Shown here in pieces: positions 11,106 through 24,060 of a stretch of 64,000 nucleotides of DNA. The notes under the pieces are model-generated. The model searched no databases. It had not been told where the DNA came from and worked only from the letters and a program-made list of their open reading frames with translations. Source of the DNA: Urophycis tenuis (taxonomy: Eukaryota; Chordata; Actinopteri; Gadiformes; Phycidae); contig JAXIVH010000155.1 of NCBI GenBank assembly GCA_036785325.1, positions 25,001 through 89,000 of the forward strand. Reading direction: 5' to 3'. Positions within the stretch are counted from its first letter, which is position 1. Each line of letters begins with the position of its first letter. The translations under genes and the position numbers were made by a program.

Positions 11106-14100
11106 ATGTGTGTCGGCAGCTGGCTTTGGTTTCTCTGTGGCCTCCATGGGTTGGTCAGAGGTGGAGTGGGGCCCTGCAAGCTGATGGCCGGGCCCATCTC
11201 AGGAAGTGTTTATCAGAAAGGAGATATAGTGATCGGAGGTCTGTTTCCTGTTCACGTGAAGGCACCAGAGCCTGAGACGGAGTTTGAAAGCGTCAGGGTA
11301 AACGCTACGTGCTCTATGTAAGAGGACTGCTTCATGAAATACATAGTTTCTGACGATAATTATTAATCTAATTCTTGAAAACGGCTCATTGAATCCCTTC
11401 ATGTACCAACATGTGATTCAATGCTGTTATCGAATCACATGTTGGATAATCATTGTTATTTCGTCTTCATTAAATGTTGTTTAATGTGTTATCTGCATCA
11501 CATTTCCTTAAAAAGTTACTGTTCTCCCTCTCTTTCGCCCAGGTTTAACCAGCGAGCATACCGCTGGCTGCGCACAATGGTGTTTGCAGTGGAGGAGATT
11601 AACAGTAACCCTCACCTCCTCCCCAACCTGACGCTGGGCTACCTGGCAGCAGATACCTGCCTGGCTGAGAGCACCACGCTCTCTACAGCCATGACCATGG
11701 TGACCGGCCTTCAGGTTTCTCAAGCAGGCGATGGATGTCAATCTGCCCCTGTAGTCCCAGTTATCATTGGGGATGCAAGGTCCTCCTCCTCCATGGTTAT
11801 TGCAGACACCCTTGGGGTGTTTCATATACCAATGGTAAGGATAATGCAGTACCATAATACTAATGAGGAGTTGTTTCTATTGGTTGAGACGTAAAAGGAG
11901 TTATAAAGCCAAACATTCCCTGTGTGGCATATTGTATATGAGTAGCTTTCACAATAATAAATCATGTTCATATATAAAATCATACAGTATATCATTTATA
12001 ATAACATATTTCACTTATTATCAACTCATTATTCAGAATCTGCAATTAATTTACGTCGTACAGAATGTTGCCTCCTGATGAGAGGAGCTGGCAACAGTAA
12101 TTGTGGTTAACGTTGGAGAGTAGAACTCTGGAGCAGTTCGCGGCAAGTCTGACATGGCAGCCAGCGACAAATTGGAAATAACGATCATAAATTGCAAAGA
12201 CGATATCACACATATTGGAAAAATAGGACCCGGGGTGCGTTGTACATCACCAATAGATTGTTCAAATAATTACTACTCTATTCCATTCTACTCAAATAAA
12301 TATTTAGCATTGAAATGTTTTTACTTCAAAAATGTATTTCATTGTATCCCAATCTTTACCATTCTCTTGTTTTCTCCCTTCATATTCCCTTAGGTTAGTT
12401 ATATGGCTTCGTGTGTGTGCTTGAGTAACAGTCTGAAGTACCCCCGCTTCTTCCGCACAATGCCCAGCGATGCTTTGCAAGCCCGGGCAATGGCCAAACT
12501 GTTGCAACTGCTAGGCTGGACCTGGGTGGGCCTCGTCTCTGCGGACGATGACTTTGGCAGGTTTGCCATTCAGATACTAAAGGAGGAGCTCAGGGGAACC
12601 GGAGTATGTGTTGCCTACCACCAAGTTGTTCCAAAGGTAAAGGAGGATACTTTCATTCAACATTCTGATTTAAAATGCAACCACTGGTGCTGCAAGTCAG
12701 AGGCGGTCGCCCTGTAAAGTATTTGGGGCGAATTGATAAATGGTTAGTATTATGCTGTTCTCTGTTTGTCTCTCTGTCATTGTTATCTCCCCCATTTTAA
12801 TGTATGTAAGGGTTATGCAAAGAAGAAATTGAGAACCATGGTTGAGACCATCAAGAGGTCCTCTGCTAAAGTGGTGGTGACATTTATCATTAGCGTGGAC
12901 GCAAAGGTCAATTGCAATTCACACAATGTCCCTGATAAAATGAAAACACAATGCTATCTAGCACACAAAGATGTTTAGGCACAATGATGTGCGTGACGTT
13001 TCCTTTTTCTCTGTTTCTACAAGGCCTTGATGGAGGAGGTGGTTCGCCAGAACATAAGAGATAAACAGTGGCTCGCAAATGACGCCTGGGTCACCTTAGC
13101 TACTGTGTCTGTCCATCAAAACATACCCTCTTTAGCTGGGACACTAGGATTTGCTCTGCGTAAGGCTGATATCCCTCGCCTGGGCACATTTCTCACTCAT
13201 ATATATCCTCACACACTCTCAGCTGACCCTGACCCATTTAAGCCAGAACTGTGGGAAGCAGTGTTTGGATGCTCATTAAATGTCACCGGAACAGAGCAAA
13301 CTTCAAAGCCCTGTTTGGGCTCAGAAGAGATAGGTAAGTGGAGGGGCTTGCACTATTCTCGGGAGTTCATTGTAATACAATGTAACATGTTCCTTTCATC
13401 TGCCCTGTGCTTTTATTTTGCATGTGTCTTGGACCACCAGTTGTGGGGAAGAGCATCTATGCAGATGTAGCCCAGCTGAGAACTACCTACAATGTTTATA
13501 AGGCAGTGTATGCTGTTGCTCATGCTATCCAGGATATGCAGGCCTGTTTGCCTGGAAGAGGCCCCTTGATCAATGGCCAGTGTCCTAATATCATGAAGTT
13601 TCTTCCCTCTGAGGTAAAATAATCCCAATCATATCAGTCGAAAGATGCATCCGATCCTCTACAATAACAACAATCTACCCTTTTCAGCTTTCTCAGTATA
13701 TCAGACACGTAAACTTCACCACACCAGTGGGGGAACAGTTATCCTTTGATGAAAACGGAGACCCGCCTGCCTCATTTGACATTCTTAACTGGCATGTGAC
13801 ACCTCAGGGGAAAGTGGAGTTTGTCAACATCGGACATTTTGTGTCCTCACAAGGCTCTGGGGGTCAGTTTCACATCGACATGGACAGGGTTCTGTGGGGC
13901 GGAGGACAGGGAGATACGGTGTGTCTTTCTCTATATTTTGAACATTGACCCCTGAACATTGAAAGGTGTGACAGGGCATTGTTTATGCATTTTAAATAAT
14001 AGGTACCAGTGTCTATATGCAGCACACCTTGTCCTGCAGGTACAAGGAAGGCTGTGCAAAAAGGCAGACCGGAGTGCTGTTTTGACTGTTTACCGTGTCC

Positions 14101-15350
14101 GGGGGGTGAAATCAGCAATGAAACAGGTACTACAGAGAAACAATACACACTGTGCTGGTTATATCATTTTGCTCATGTGCCTTGATAAAAATAAAAAAAT
14201 ACTCTTCCATGAAATATATACTTTAATTTATAATTGTACATTCTACATCTCCCCCAACTCTAGGATTGGTTGATTGCATGAGGTGCCCTGCGAGATTTTG
14301 GTCCAATTCAAATCATACAGTCTGCCTGGCCCAGCAGGTTGAATTTCTATCCCATAATGACATTATGGGTATAATCCTCTCAACAGTGTCTGTTGCTGGG
14401 GCTATACTGACCACTGCCACCTTTACGACGTTCTTTTATTATCGAAACACACCATTGGTAAATTCTAGTTATTGAGACTATTTTGGCATACAATGCACCT
14501 GTGTGCAACATGTAACTTGACACCGCTCTCTTTTCTTGCTTAAGGTACGCGCCAACAACTCTGAAGTCAGCTTCATGCTGCTTGTGTCACTCAAGCTGTG
14601 CTTCTTGTGTGCTCTGGCCTTCATTGGACGTCCAGTGGCATGGTCCTGTGCGCTCAGACACACACTGTTTGGGATCAGCTTTGTGCTGTGCATCTCCTGC
14701 CTGCTCAGCCGTACTGTGGTGGTCTTGGTGGCCTTCCGCTCCACCCTACCTGGGGAAAACCTCATGCGCTATTTTGGTCCGGCCCAACAAAGACTCGGCA
14801 TCTCTTTCTGCACCCTGGTTCAGGTGATTCTGTTGCTAAAGTCATATTCATATAGACCAACAACTTTAAAGAACGCATACATTTTTTAAAACTTATTATC
14901 TTCAAATTATTGATTGTATAGGTGTTGATATGTGTACTGTGGCTGGTCCTGGCTCCACCACAGCCTGCAGAGAGAGGTGTTCAGGAGAGTCAAGGACCCA
15001 AGATAGTGCTTGAGTGTGATGTGGGCTCTGTGGTGGGCTTTGCCCTTGTGCTGGGCTACATCAGCCTGCTGGCTAGCCTCTGTCTCCTACTTGCTTTCCT
15101 GGCTAGGAAGCTACCTGATAACTTCAATGAGGCCAAGTTCATCTCCTTCAGCATGCTGATCTTCTGTGCTGTCTGGGTGGCCTTTGTCCCAGCCTACATC
15201 AGCTCTCCAGGGAAGTACACTGTAGCTGTGGAGATCTTTGCCATCCTGGCTTCAAGTTATGGCCTGCTGCTGTGCATTTTTGCTCCAAAGTGCTTCATCC
15301 TCCTTCTAAGGCCCGAGAGAAACACCAAGAAACATTTGATGGCCAGATGA
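11106..15350 (+). CDS. Receptor B: OlfC/V2R-like class C GPCR, tandem copy of A
   Basis: Coding exons: 11106-11317, 11543-11834, 12394-12636, 12811-12906, 13024-13333, 13441-13613, 13688-13918, 14003-14126, 14264-14457, 14545-14823, 14922-15350. They give an uninterrupted 860-residue protein. Every splice phase matches receptor A, and only exon 5 differs in length (one codon shorter). Domains: signal peptide, Venus-flytrap with ADDDFGR and WLANDAW, 124-bp cysteine-linker exon, seven helices in the last three exons, and an RNTKKHLMAR tail. Exons 1, 2, 7, 8, 10 and 11 are almost identical to A, whereas exons 3-6 and 9 and the introns are clearly more diverged, which looks like patchwork conversion. 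As in A, the start is the first ATG after an acceptor-like CCCTCCAG. Confidence 0.9.
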
Positions 15351-16908
15351 AAACCAACAAAACCATGAAACAGAATTAAACTGAAATGTATAAAGTGTAT
15401 CATGAAAAATGATTTGTTAAGTTTAAGGTTGGTGTTGGGGTTATACTTGATTAAACTGATATTAAACTGTCTTATGTATTTGACCTTCATGTGAATTTGT
15501 AAGATGAATTTACAAATGTCAATACATTAAAATAATGAAATGGAAATATAAGTTGTGTTTTTGCTGTGCATCTTTGCTTCAAAGTGCTTCATCCAGACAC
15601 ACCAAGAAACACCTGATGGCCAGATAGAAGACACCTTACTGAATGAAATACATGATTAAATTGAAGTGTTGATTTGTTTTGTTGTTTTATTTTTGTCAAA
15701 TTAATCAAAATACTGTTCAATGAAGTATATTGACTTTTTCAAGAAATTTATGAAGCACGTAGGCCTATAGATCTATTTTGGAAGATCTACAAGGTTGACA
15801 GTTCACGTTTGAGAATAACACATAGTCACACCATCATAGCAGTCATGTTTGAAGTAGGCTGAGTCAATTGAATGTTGCTTAGCATATCTGAGTTACAAAA
15901 GCAGCTGGACGGCAACTGTTTTAGTCTCCCTGCACCAAGCATCTGTGAGAGTTTGTTAAACTTGCAGTAGGTAATCTTTTCACTGCAGCCAGTACTTTTC
16001 TTCAAAATTGGATGTTCTCATCTTTTTCCTGTACAGATAAATTGTATCGAACGGGAAAAAAAGCCTGGGTCCATTGAGCCGTGGACAGGTTTTTTTCTTT
16101 AGGAACATTCAATACTTTAAATAAGTCCAAAAAGTAATGCCTGCAATACAAAAACTATAAAACAAAATGTTGTTCTCCTCAACTTGGTATTCTCCTTTTG
16201 CACATTATTTTCACTATTGTGTCCAAATAATCCCCAGGGACTTATGTCCCTGCTGTGAGCCTTACCAACAACAATAATCTCATTGACAATTAGGGACAGC
16301 TATTATATGTTTTATTTTGCCATTTCTTATTGAAAAAGTTTTATATATATATAAAGAACGACCAGACATTGAAAAGGTTTGGCTACAAATGAGCTGCTGG
16401 GACATAACCACATAGTATCTGATGAGCCTCACACTAATTCCTCTCATCATATTAATATGGACATCATTGTTATTCTAAGCACCAAGTGTTCCTAAATCCC
16501 TAGAATAATTTGACGGTCACATGACTGAAATGAAACTAAATTAAGGATGCTGATATGGAGCTTGATACATTTCAAAATTAATCCTCAACTAACACTAAGG
16601 GACAGGAAGGAAAGAGAAACACATTGGGCAAGGGAATTTTTATTTGATCATCGTTATTGGTTTATTGATCATCAATTTTGATAAAATGCCCACAAGTACA
16701 GCACATATCCAGCAGACTGTATTTCTTTCATTAATAGAATGGATTCTAATTGTGATGGAACATTGAGCTCACACCAACTGTCTAAACTTAATGACTGCAG
16801 AAATTATTAATAGTAAGAAAAGTTGAATAAATAGCTTTCTGTGAAGCACTGAAGCATTGACGCCAGCTGTGAAGCATCCTATTACCCCCAAAATGGGGAA
16901 ATAGGACT
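15351..16908. other. Tail-to-tail spacer between receptors B and C
   Basis: It contains the 3' flank of B, similar to that of A, and then an exon scrap at 15561-15627. From about 15630 on I see no gene, only AT-rich sequence with a TATATATATA run near 16342. Confidence 0.5.
15561..15627 (+). pseudogene. Remnant of the last exon of a third A/B-type receptor
   Basis: The segment matches the very end of the A and B last exon (CTGTGCATCTTTGCT, AAGTGCTTCATCC, ACACCAAGAAACACCTGATG), with about 20 bp missing in the middle and TAG in place of TGA. It lies just downstream of gene B's own 3' flank. It is most simply the relic of a further tandem copy or of an unequal crossover. Confidence 0.75.
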
Positions 16909-19900
16909 TCATTGCACACTAGTCTTTGACATCAGATGCTTTCGAGAGTTCTTTTCTGGCTTCAGCAAGATTATGTAACATTTGGGAGCAAAGATACAAG
17001 CTAACAGACCATAACTAGAAGCCAGGATGGCAAAGATCTCCACAGCCACGGCATACTTCCCAGGAGAGCTGATGTAGGCTGGGATGAAGGCCACCCAGAC
17101 AGCACAGAAGATCAGCATGCTAAAGGTGATGAACTTGGCCTCATTAAAGTTGTCTGGTAACTTTCTAGCTAGGAAAGCCAACAAGAGGCAGAGGCAGGCC
17201 AGTAGGCCAATGTAACCAAGAACCAGAGCAAATCCTAGAGCTGATCCCTCATCACATAAGAGGATAACGATAGCACTTTCCCTTGGCATCAGTTTTTGTG
17301 GAGTAGGAGGAGCCACAGTTAACCATATTGTACATATTATTACCTGTATGGATAGAAAAGTGTTTTATTATACAATACTAGATGTTTCCATTGTACATAG
17401 CTATTACCTGATATGCATGCATTGCTTGCATAGACATATATAAACAAAGACATATATAATCCTTACCTGGACCAAGGTGCTCAGGGTAATGAAGGCTCTT
17501 TGCTGTACTGGTCCAAAACATTTCATAACATTGCTGCCTGGAAGTGTAGCCTTAAAGGCCATCAACACCACTATGGTTTTCCCCAGGACACAAGATATAC
17601 AGAGGACAAAGGTGATCCCAAAAGCTGTGTGGCGAAGCATACAGGACCAGTCTGAGGGACGGCCGATAAAGGTCAGAGAACACAAGAAACACAGAGTCAA
17701 GGAGAAGAGCAGCAAGAAGCTCAGCTCAGAGTTGTTAGCTCTAACTATTGGAGTAGATATGTGACAAGAGAATATAAAGATAACCCCACAAGTGCATAAG
17801 GAGCCAAGCAGGGCAATAGATATTAGTATTATGCTCATGGTGTCGCTGAAGGACAGGAAGTCCACTTCTTTGGGAAAGCATGCTGTTCTCTCAACATTGG
17901 ACCAGAACTGCGGTAAGCAGCGCACACACTCTATGGAATCTGATGAAAAGGTAAAGATAGCTTTAGTTTCTATGGCCTTTGCATGTAATGTTTCAAGAAG
18001 GTCACTGTCTAAATTTATACAGAGAGAGACTTACTGGTCTGATTGCTAATCTCCCCAGCTCTACAGACCACACAGTCATGGCAGCATATAGGAAAGTTTG
18101 GTCGGATGGCCTTTCTGGTGCCTGGGGGACAAGGACTGCTGCATACTGACTGGGGAACCTGGTATATATTGGACAGACACTCCTGTTTTCAAAAAACACA
18201 GCAGCACAACCAGCAAGCAACAAAGGCATCCCATTGCAAGGCCACTACCATTTAAATGCAATGTGTGAGGAATATCCTCCTTACTGTTGTCTTGTTGCCA
18301 TTCCATAAAATGTTCTCTTCCTGCAGCTGGAGTTTTTTCTTGCCAGCTGTTGCTGTCCCATCAAACATGCCAATGGTTACCAATTGCTCGCCATCAAATC
18401 CGAGTTGCCAATTGAGTAGATCATAAATAGCTACTGGGTCTCCATTTTTATCAAACTTGGTCTCCTCGCCAAACTGATTAATGTAATCCACCTCCTTTAA
18501 GTAATGAAGAAGCTAAAGAGAATCATCTAGTAACCATATGCTCATCAAATTCTAAACAAAAAAAATTCTGTGAGAATTTGTGCAGTACCTGCCATGGCTG
18601 TATATTGGTTGCATCTGGACAAGCTTTCAGTGGAAATGGTCCAGCATCCTTCTTGCAGCTCTTCATGGATTTAATCGCATGGGCAATAGCATAAACGGCC
18701 TTATAAACATTGTAAGAAATCCTTAGCTGGGAAAAATCTGAATAGATGTTTTTCATACTTTTCAGATCCTCTGATCCAGAACACAGAGGTTTATCATTTT
18801 CAGTTTCCATTAGATTTTCAGTTCTGACACCTAGATGACACTCAAAGACCTTTTCCCAGAAAGGGATCAGAAAGGGATTCTCAGAGGCATCTGGGTTTGA
18901 GGGATGCAGGCGAAGTAGAAAATCTTGAAGGCCAGGAATGTATACTCCACGGACGGCTAACCCTATAGTGCCCTGGAGGATGTGATGGTACTTGGGAGGG
19001 GTGGAGAGCACAGGGGCTGTGCTCCATGCCTCACTTGCCAGCCACTGTATCCCTGTTAGTCCCTGCCTGAAAACAGAGACAATAATGTATTGTACCTTCA
19101 ATCCCACTGAAATGGCTTTGAAATTGCAGATGATGTTAGAAGATCTTATAAACCAAAGTAACTAAGACTATTTCTTTCAAATTATTATTTTTGCATGGTA
19201 TCATGGAGATATGATTGTAGAGACATTGCTTCATGCCTGAGTGCTTCATCAAACAGTGCTGCAGCGTCTTGCTCCACCGCAAATACCAGAACCACCCAAG
19301 CCCTAGAAGACCGAATCCTGGAAACAATAGCGGCCATCGCTTTTCTTGCATAGTTCTTAGGGATAATCTCATGGAGGGCCACACAAGCACCAAACTTCTC
19401 AACCTTTTGAGGACAACCAAATATATATTTATTCATTACATTTATGAATACCAATACTGATTAAACCTAATATAAAAAAATATATACACACCTCGTTGGC
19501 AAAGGCAGTTGCACCACTACGACCATAAGCGTCATCTCCTGCTATTACTCCTACCCATGTCCAGTCAAAATGTTTGACCAGCTGTACTAGTGCATCCACC
19601 TTTAAAGGATGTGATAGTATAAACCATTAGTACAAGAAACATTATTAGGCAACATATCAGGTTAGGTACAACAATTTGCTGGGCAATTACAAAATCATTC
19701 AAGTCATTCAAAAATATCATCAAACATTTATACATGGAGACTCTAACCTGGAAGAGGTCACTAGGCATGGTTCTTAAGAAGGCAGGATACTCCGTTTTGT
19801 CACTGAGACAAGCACAGCTGGAGAAATAGCTCACCTGAGAGGAGGGCAAAAAGCAAAAGAGCAAAAAAAACACATCACGATGCAAAGACAACACAATACG

Positions 19901-20706
19901 AGGCAAAACGAGGAGATGGGTGGACAATGGCTATGTCTGACCTGAGGCACATGGAAGGCTCCAAGGAAGCGAGCCACTACTAGAGACTGTGTCGATCCTG
20001 CATCTCCTATCACCACCGGAACAGCCCCGTGACACACGTGGTTTTCTACCATCTCTGAACCTTGCTTGGTTCCCATCAGCTCCATGGCCGCCTTCAAGGC
20101 CTGGTAGGGAGTGCTGCATGAATCATATATCTTATAGCCCAGGGTCACATTTGGAAGGAGTTTTCCCTCTCTGTTTATCTCTTCAATAGCAAAGATCATT
20201 GTTTGCGCCATTCGAAATATTCGCAAGCTAAAGCTAAAGGAAAAAAGAGAGAATATTGACTGAATGGAAAGGTAATAATATGTATCATACAACACAAAGT
20301 ACGTACTGGATGTCAAATACCCCTGTCAAAAGTATTTTACTGTAGAAATAGAAGTTGCATTTATCTCATGAATCTTTCACTACTGTGCCAAAGGCATGAA
20401 CTTCTGCTGACACCAATATGTGGGCAAACATTACTGGTCTCACCTGGAGCAGCGTAGGTTTGAAGGCATGGTGGTGAATGAACGATACGGCTCTACTACT
20501 GTTTCATGGAGAGGAAACAGACCACCCAGTGTGATGTCCCCAGTTCCTTGCAGAACAGGCAGGGATATGGACCCTGGTGTTTGACTACATTTCTGTGCCT
20601 CCCAGTCACAGATGACTGGAGAAATTCCCGTCCACAGTGCATGTAAAAGCAGAAAATCTGACCAAAAAACTGAGGCCTTTGTTAGTGAAACTTGCAGCCA
20701 ATTCAT
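16909..20706 (-). CDS. Receptor C: OlfC/V2R-like class C GPCR, 10 exons
   Basis: Exons in transcript order: 20706-20444, 20233-19942, 19834-19748, 19599-19492, 19403-19237, 19066-18589, 18512-18285, 18158-18035, 17939-17467, 17343-16909. They join to 884 residues with no stop. Exon 2 (292 bp), the 228-bp exon and the 124-bp linker exon have the standard V2R sizes. Signal/anchor region about 1-33, Venus-flytrap about 45-540 with AGDDAYGR and WLASEAW, cysteine linker 542-590, seven helices about 600-870 with LPDNFNEAKF and APKCYIILLKPEKN. The exon 5 donor appears to be GC (CTCAG then GC), giving DEALRQGLTG across the junction as in other class C receptors. The region that is one exon in receptor G is split into four here. 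The 7TM exon has one intron, after STLVQ, at the same place as in A and B. Confidence 0.9.
20444..20706 (-). other. Signal-peptide exon of receptor C
   Basis: It begins MNWLQVSLTKASVFWSDF and continues into a hydrophobic stretch. The same MNWLQV start is kept in the D pseudogene, which supports this ATG. It ends AG before GTGAGA in phase 2, matching the 292-bp exon 2 that follows. Confidence 0.8.
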
Positions 20707-21010
20707 TTTGTTTGCAATTAAAATACAAATGTGTGTGAGACAAAGAGCATTTGGGACTGGAAATATACCTATATCAGATCAGATGGGTTTTCAGTAATGA
20801 GCCATTAAAATACATATATACATCATGCACATGTCTATTATCAAAACAAATATGAGCCCTCAATATAAAAGGAAATTCAAGTTTTGTGCATCAAAAACAT
20901 TGGAAAAGCGAGTGCACACAATACAAAATATCCCAGTGAAACATCACAGACATCAGATGACACAGAGATGCACAGGTGTACACCACACATGGGGGTCAGT
21001 GAAGAGAGGC

Positions 21011-21016
21011 TTTATA
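21011..21016 (-). promoter_or_regulatory. Candidate TATA box of receptor C
   Basis: TATAAA on the minus strand, about 305 bp upstream of the ATG. It lies in a block (about 20960-21240) that is conserved upstream of E (TATAAA at 42479-42484) and F (59198-59203). Conservation of the hexamer and surroundings supports a promoter; the transcription start is not known. Confidence 0.4.
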
Positions 21017-21239
21017 TCGTGTGCTATCTGCTTCATACAATCACTTGCCACGTAGGACCCATCTCCCTTGCGGTCAGATCAATGGACAGACTTAATCAAG
21101 ATTTCAATAATGTGGCAGGGACAAAAAAAAGAAGAGGGAACATTGGATCATAATAGAGAAAGGGGAGTTGTTTTTAACTGTCAGAATGGATCGTTTTATG
21201 CTTGGTTGGGGCTTACTTATGCTTGAGTGATGCCAAGAG

Positions 21240-22258
21240 GCACTTGCATGTTTTGTACACACACACATACACACAAACACACTCAACACCCGACACACAC
21301 ACAGAAAATTTGAAAATTAATTCAGTGTTTTTCAGACTCAAATATTTACTTCAGCACATGTTACAGTTGTTCAAATGTTTTGTTTAAATGCTAATGTATC
21401 TCTTTGAATTTGTTTGTTATCATTAATTAGTATAATATAATACATAATACTATTGTACTATTGTATAATATTGTATCATTATATTGGGAATATTAGATTT
21501 GCGCTATTTAATGATCTGTAAGATTTTGTCTGGGTTAAATCGATAATTAAGGATTAAGGAACATAAATATGATGTCATAGTGTAGTGTAGCTGTGGCGTT
21601 GATGGGCTGCAAGTGTGTTGTATCACATCATCGCAGCGTCATGGTCATAGGTATGTTTGTGAGTGAATTTGTGGCTCATTTAGAGCAAAACCCCTGTAGG
21701 CTAGACAACAAAAAAACTCAACAACAAAGCCTCAGGAGAATATTAGAATTGACCAAGGTGCATTTTCTACTGCCTGAGGCCAGAAGCTTCCATGTTCTCT
21801 TAATGTGCTGAGTTAATGTGGGTCCCACTGGGGAGGATTAAAACCTTGTTCAGGTAAATACAAACAGTGCTGCGGTACTGTTTCCTGTCTGAGCCCTGAG
21901 GGAGCATCGTCATAGATAATGCAGGTGTCCTTGTGGGCAATATAAAATTACAAATGTACACTCACAAAACAAGACAAATAAAGTATTTGTTTCAAAGTCT
22001 GCCCTGAGACCCCAAGTGTAAGTACCCTTTTTTATTCTAAAGACGTATGCACACACGGCCTATATCGAAGGGAAAATATACATTACAATGGGAATGGTGA
22101 AAATTAAGTGATATTACGGGCATCAGCATTATTACCCATTGTAAAATCAATCAAGTTCAAGACCAACACCAAGTTACCAACCGCCTATTCGTGATAATTT
22201 GGATTGCAAATCACGTAACACTAATAAAAATTATAATCTATATACAAATAGTTGTACA
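21240..22258. other. Upstream flank of receptor C
   Basis: No gene is seen. Parts are shared with the D, E and F units, for example around 21600-21835, where GCAAAACCCCTG and CCCACTGGGG words recur at about 32080-32350, 43060-43200 and 59990-60120. Confidence 0.5.
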
Positions 22259-22264
22259 CGGAAG

Positions 22265-22667
22265 TACGACGGAGTATTAAGGCCACATTAATAAAAAAAA
22301 AATATTTAATCACGAGAATAAAGTCGTACATATCTAATTACTTACGAGAATAAAGTCGTACACATTACGAGAATAAAGTCATACATATTACGAGAATAAA
22401 ATCGTAAATGGTAGGCTGTTCTACTTAAAGGAAGTAGGTCTAAACAAAACTTCCAGCTTCCAGCCATTTCCCCCTCCACAAAAGCAAAGATTTCCTCTAA
22501 GTCTGCTTGGTTCTTTCTGAGGAACAAATGCATTTTCTTGCAATTTTTTTTTAAAGTCCTGATACTTATAACAATGTGATGCTGACATAATTAAATAAAT
22601 ATGTACAACATTATTCTTGTAATTAAATGAAAAAAAAATCTTAATGTGGCCCTAATACTCCGTCGTA
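22265..22667. mobile_element. MITE-like element with ends TACGACGGAGTATTA
   Basis: Inverted termini read TACGACGGAGTATTAaGGCC at the left and, reversed, TACGACGGAGTATTAGGGCC at the right. The flanks carry the direct repeat CGGAAG (22259-22264 and 22668-22673), a likely target duplication. The interior has four tandem copies of ACGAGAATAAAGTCGTAC-like units and no coding capacity. Superfamily uncertain. Confidence 0.65.
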
Positions 22668-22673
22668 CGGAAG

Positions 22674-23644
22674 CCCTAAGAGGCAATTAAAAGATTACTT
22701 TGATCTTTGTTCCTTTTGCCTTGTCCAACCAACCGACTACCTCATCATCCATGAGTCTTAGGCCTATCTCATCATCCATAAGACTCCACATTTACATATA
22801 GCCGGAAATAAATATTTTTATATTTTATATTTCCCCCCCTCCATTTTCAATAATAACATTGTGCACACAACATCGTTTTCAAAAACGTTGTCATTTACAT
22901 CAACCCACATAAATAGCCAAACAAACTGTAACAATAGGGCGCTCACATGATGTTAAGCATTTTCTGGCGCATAATGTGAACCCCGTTTCTCCCAGTTGAC
23001 ATGGCAACACATAACTGCCGTTTTCAGAAATCTCCACTTTGGCTGGAGTTTTTAAATAATGAAATACTTGTTTTCTGTGATAAAAACTGGGTTTTCGTGT
23101 AAATGAGAGGCCAAACCACAGGGAAATATCTGTGTCTTCCTTATGTGTAAACAGGGCCTCAGGCCTACTATTGGGCCTGGTTGGTGGCAGTTATATTGGT
23201 TGACAATTCAAGTTATCACTGATTGACGTGTGGAATGGATGAAACCATAAACCATATGCCTCAGACTACCTTTGATAATTGCCGCACATTTGACATATGA
23301 CATGTTACATGTAATGTCAAATGTGTAGTTCAACCATAGACTCAAACATGTATGAACATACTTGGCATTTGGCATGGTCTTAGGATATAAGCAAAATCAA
23401 AGAGGTTGAATAACTGAAGAGAAATAGCATGACAGTGAAGTATAATGTATTTTCAATCACTGAATTGCCTTCAAGACCTTGAGGAAAAATAATTTTAGAA
23501 GCCTTTATTAAATCATGAAACAAACTAAATTCAATATTTCTACAAAAATATAATCTAAACTTTGATGTGTGTGGATAACTGTGTAAAACTAACTAGCAAA
23601 AAACTAAAATCTATGTAATTTTGTTTCATGGGTAGAAAACATTT
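22674..23644. other. Upstream flank of receptor C, possible old repeat
   Basis: No gene is seen. The region about 22860-23160 (AAACGTTGTCATTTACATCA through GTGTAAACAGGGCCT) resembles a degraded DNA-transposon derivative, but I could not define its ends. Confidence 0.3.
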
Positions 23645-24060
23645 AGATTGACAAGTAATTAAATCGAGACTTTCCCATAAGGCTTAGGGATCGGCTTGTT
23701 TGTGAATTTGTCTGGATGCTGGGAAATTGCCCTTTGAGACCATAGTGTAGCCTGCAGTGTTGTTTTAATCAACTGCAAATTGCAACATGCAGTCATGTGT
23801 AACAAAAACATGCAACTCAGGTTAATGGTTACTGTTTATGCACTGTGGGAAAGATGTCACCATCTGAGAACTTCCAATTTGCCTTTTACCCAGGTGACCA
23901 GGGCAGGAAGCAGCGTCTGGGTGGGCAGGTAAAGGCAGGTAGGGGTTGATGACACAGTGATGACATCTGGGCCCTTGGCTATGAGAAGGTGTTCACCAGG
24001 TGTGGTTTGGAAAATTAATTAATTTAGCATCTCCCAAAAGGGAGTTCTATGCTCTTTTCA
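23645..24060. promoter_or_regulatory. Conserved non-coding block upstream of receptor C
   Basis: About 3 kb upstream of the C start. It is closely matched at 33960-34420 (upstream of D) and more distantly at 44222-44560 (upstream of E). The best kept part, about 23888-24020, contains CCCAGGTGACCAGGGCAGG, GATGACACAGTGATGACATC and a homeodomain-like TTAATTAATTTA. Repetition at a similar distance from each minus-strand receptor suggests a shared enhancer, but plain co-duplication is also possible. Confidence 0.4.

Noticed and set aside
17477..17764. Plus-strand 95-codon frame, repeated at 38891-39178 and 55583-55870
   Set aside because: Exact antisense of the first 7TM exon. It is open only because of the codon pattern of the receptor.
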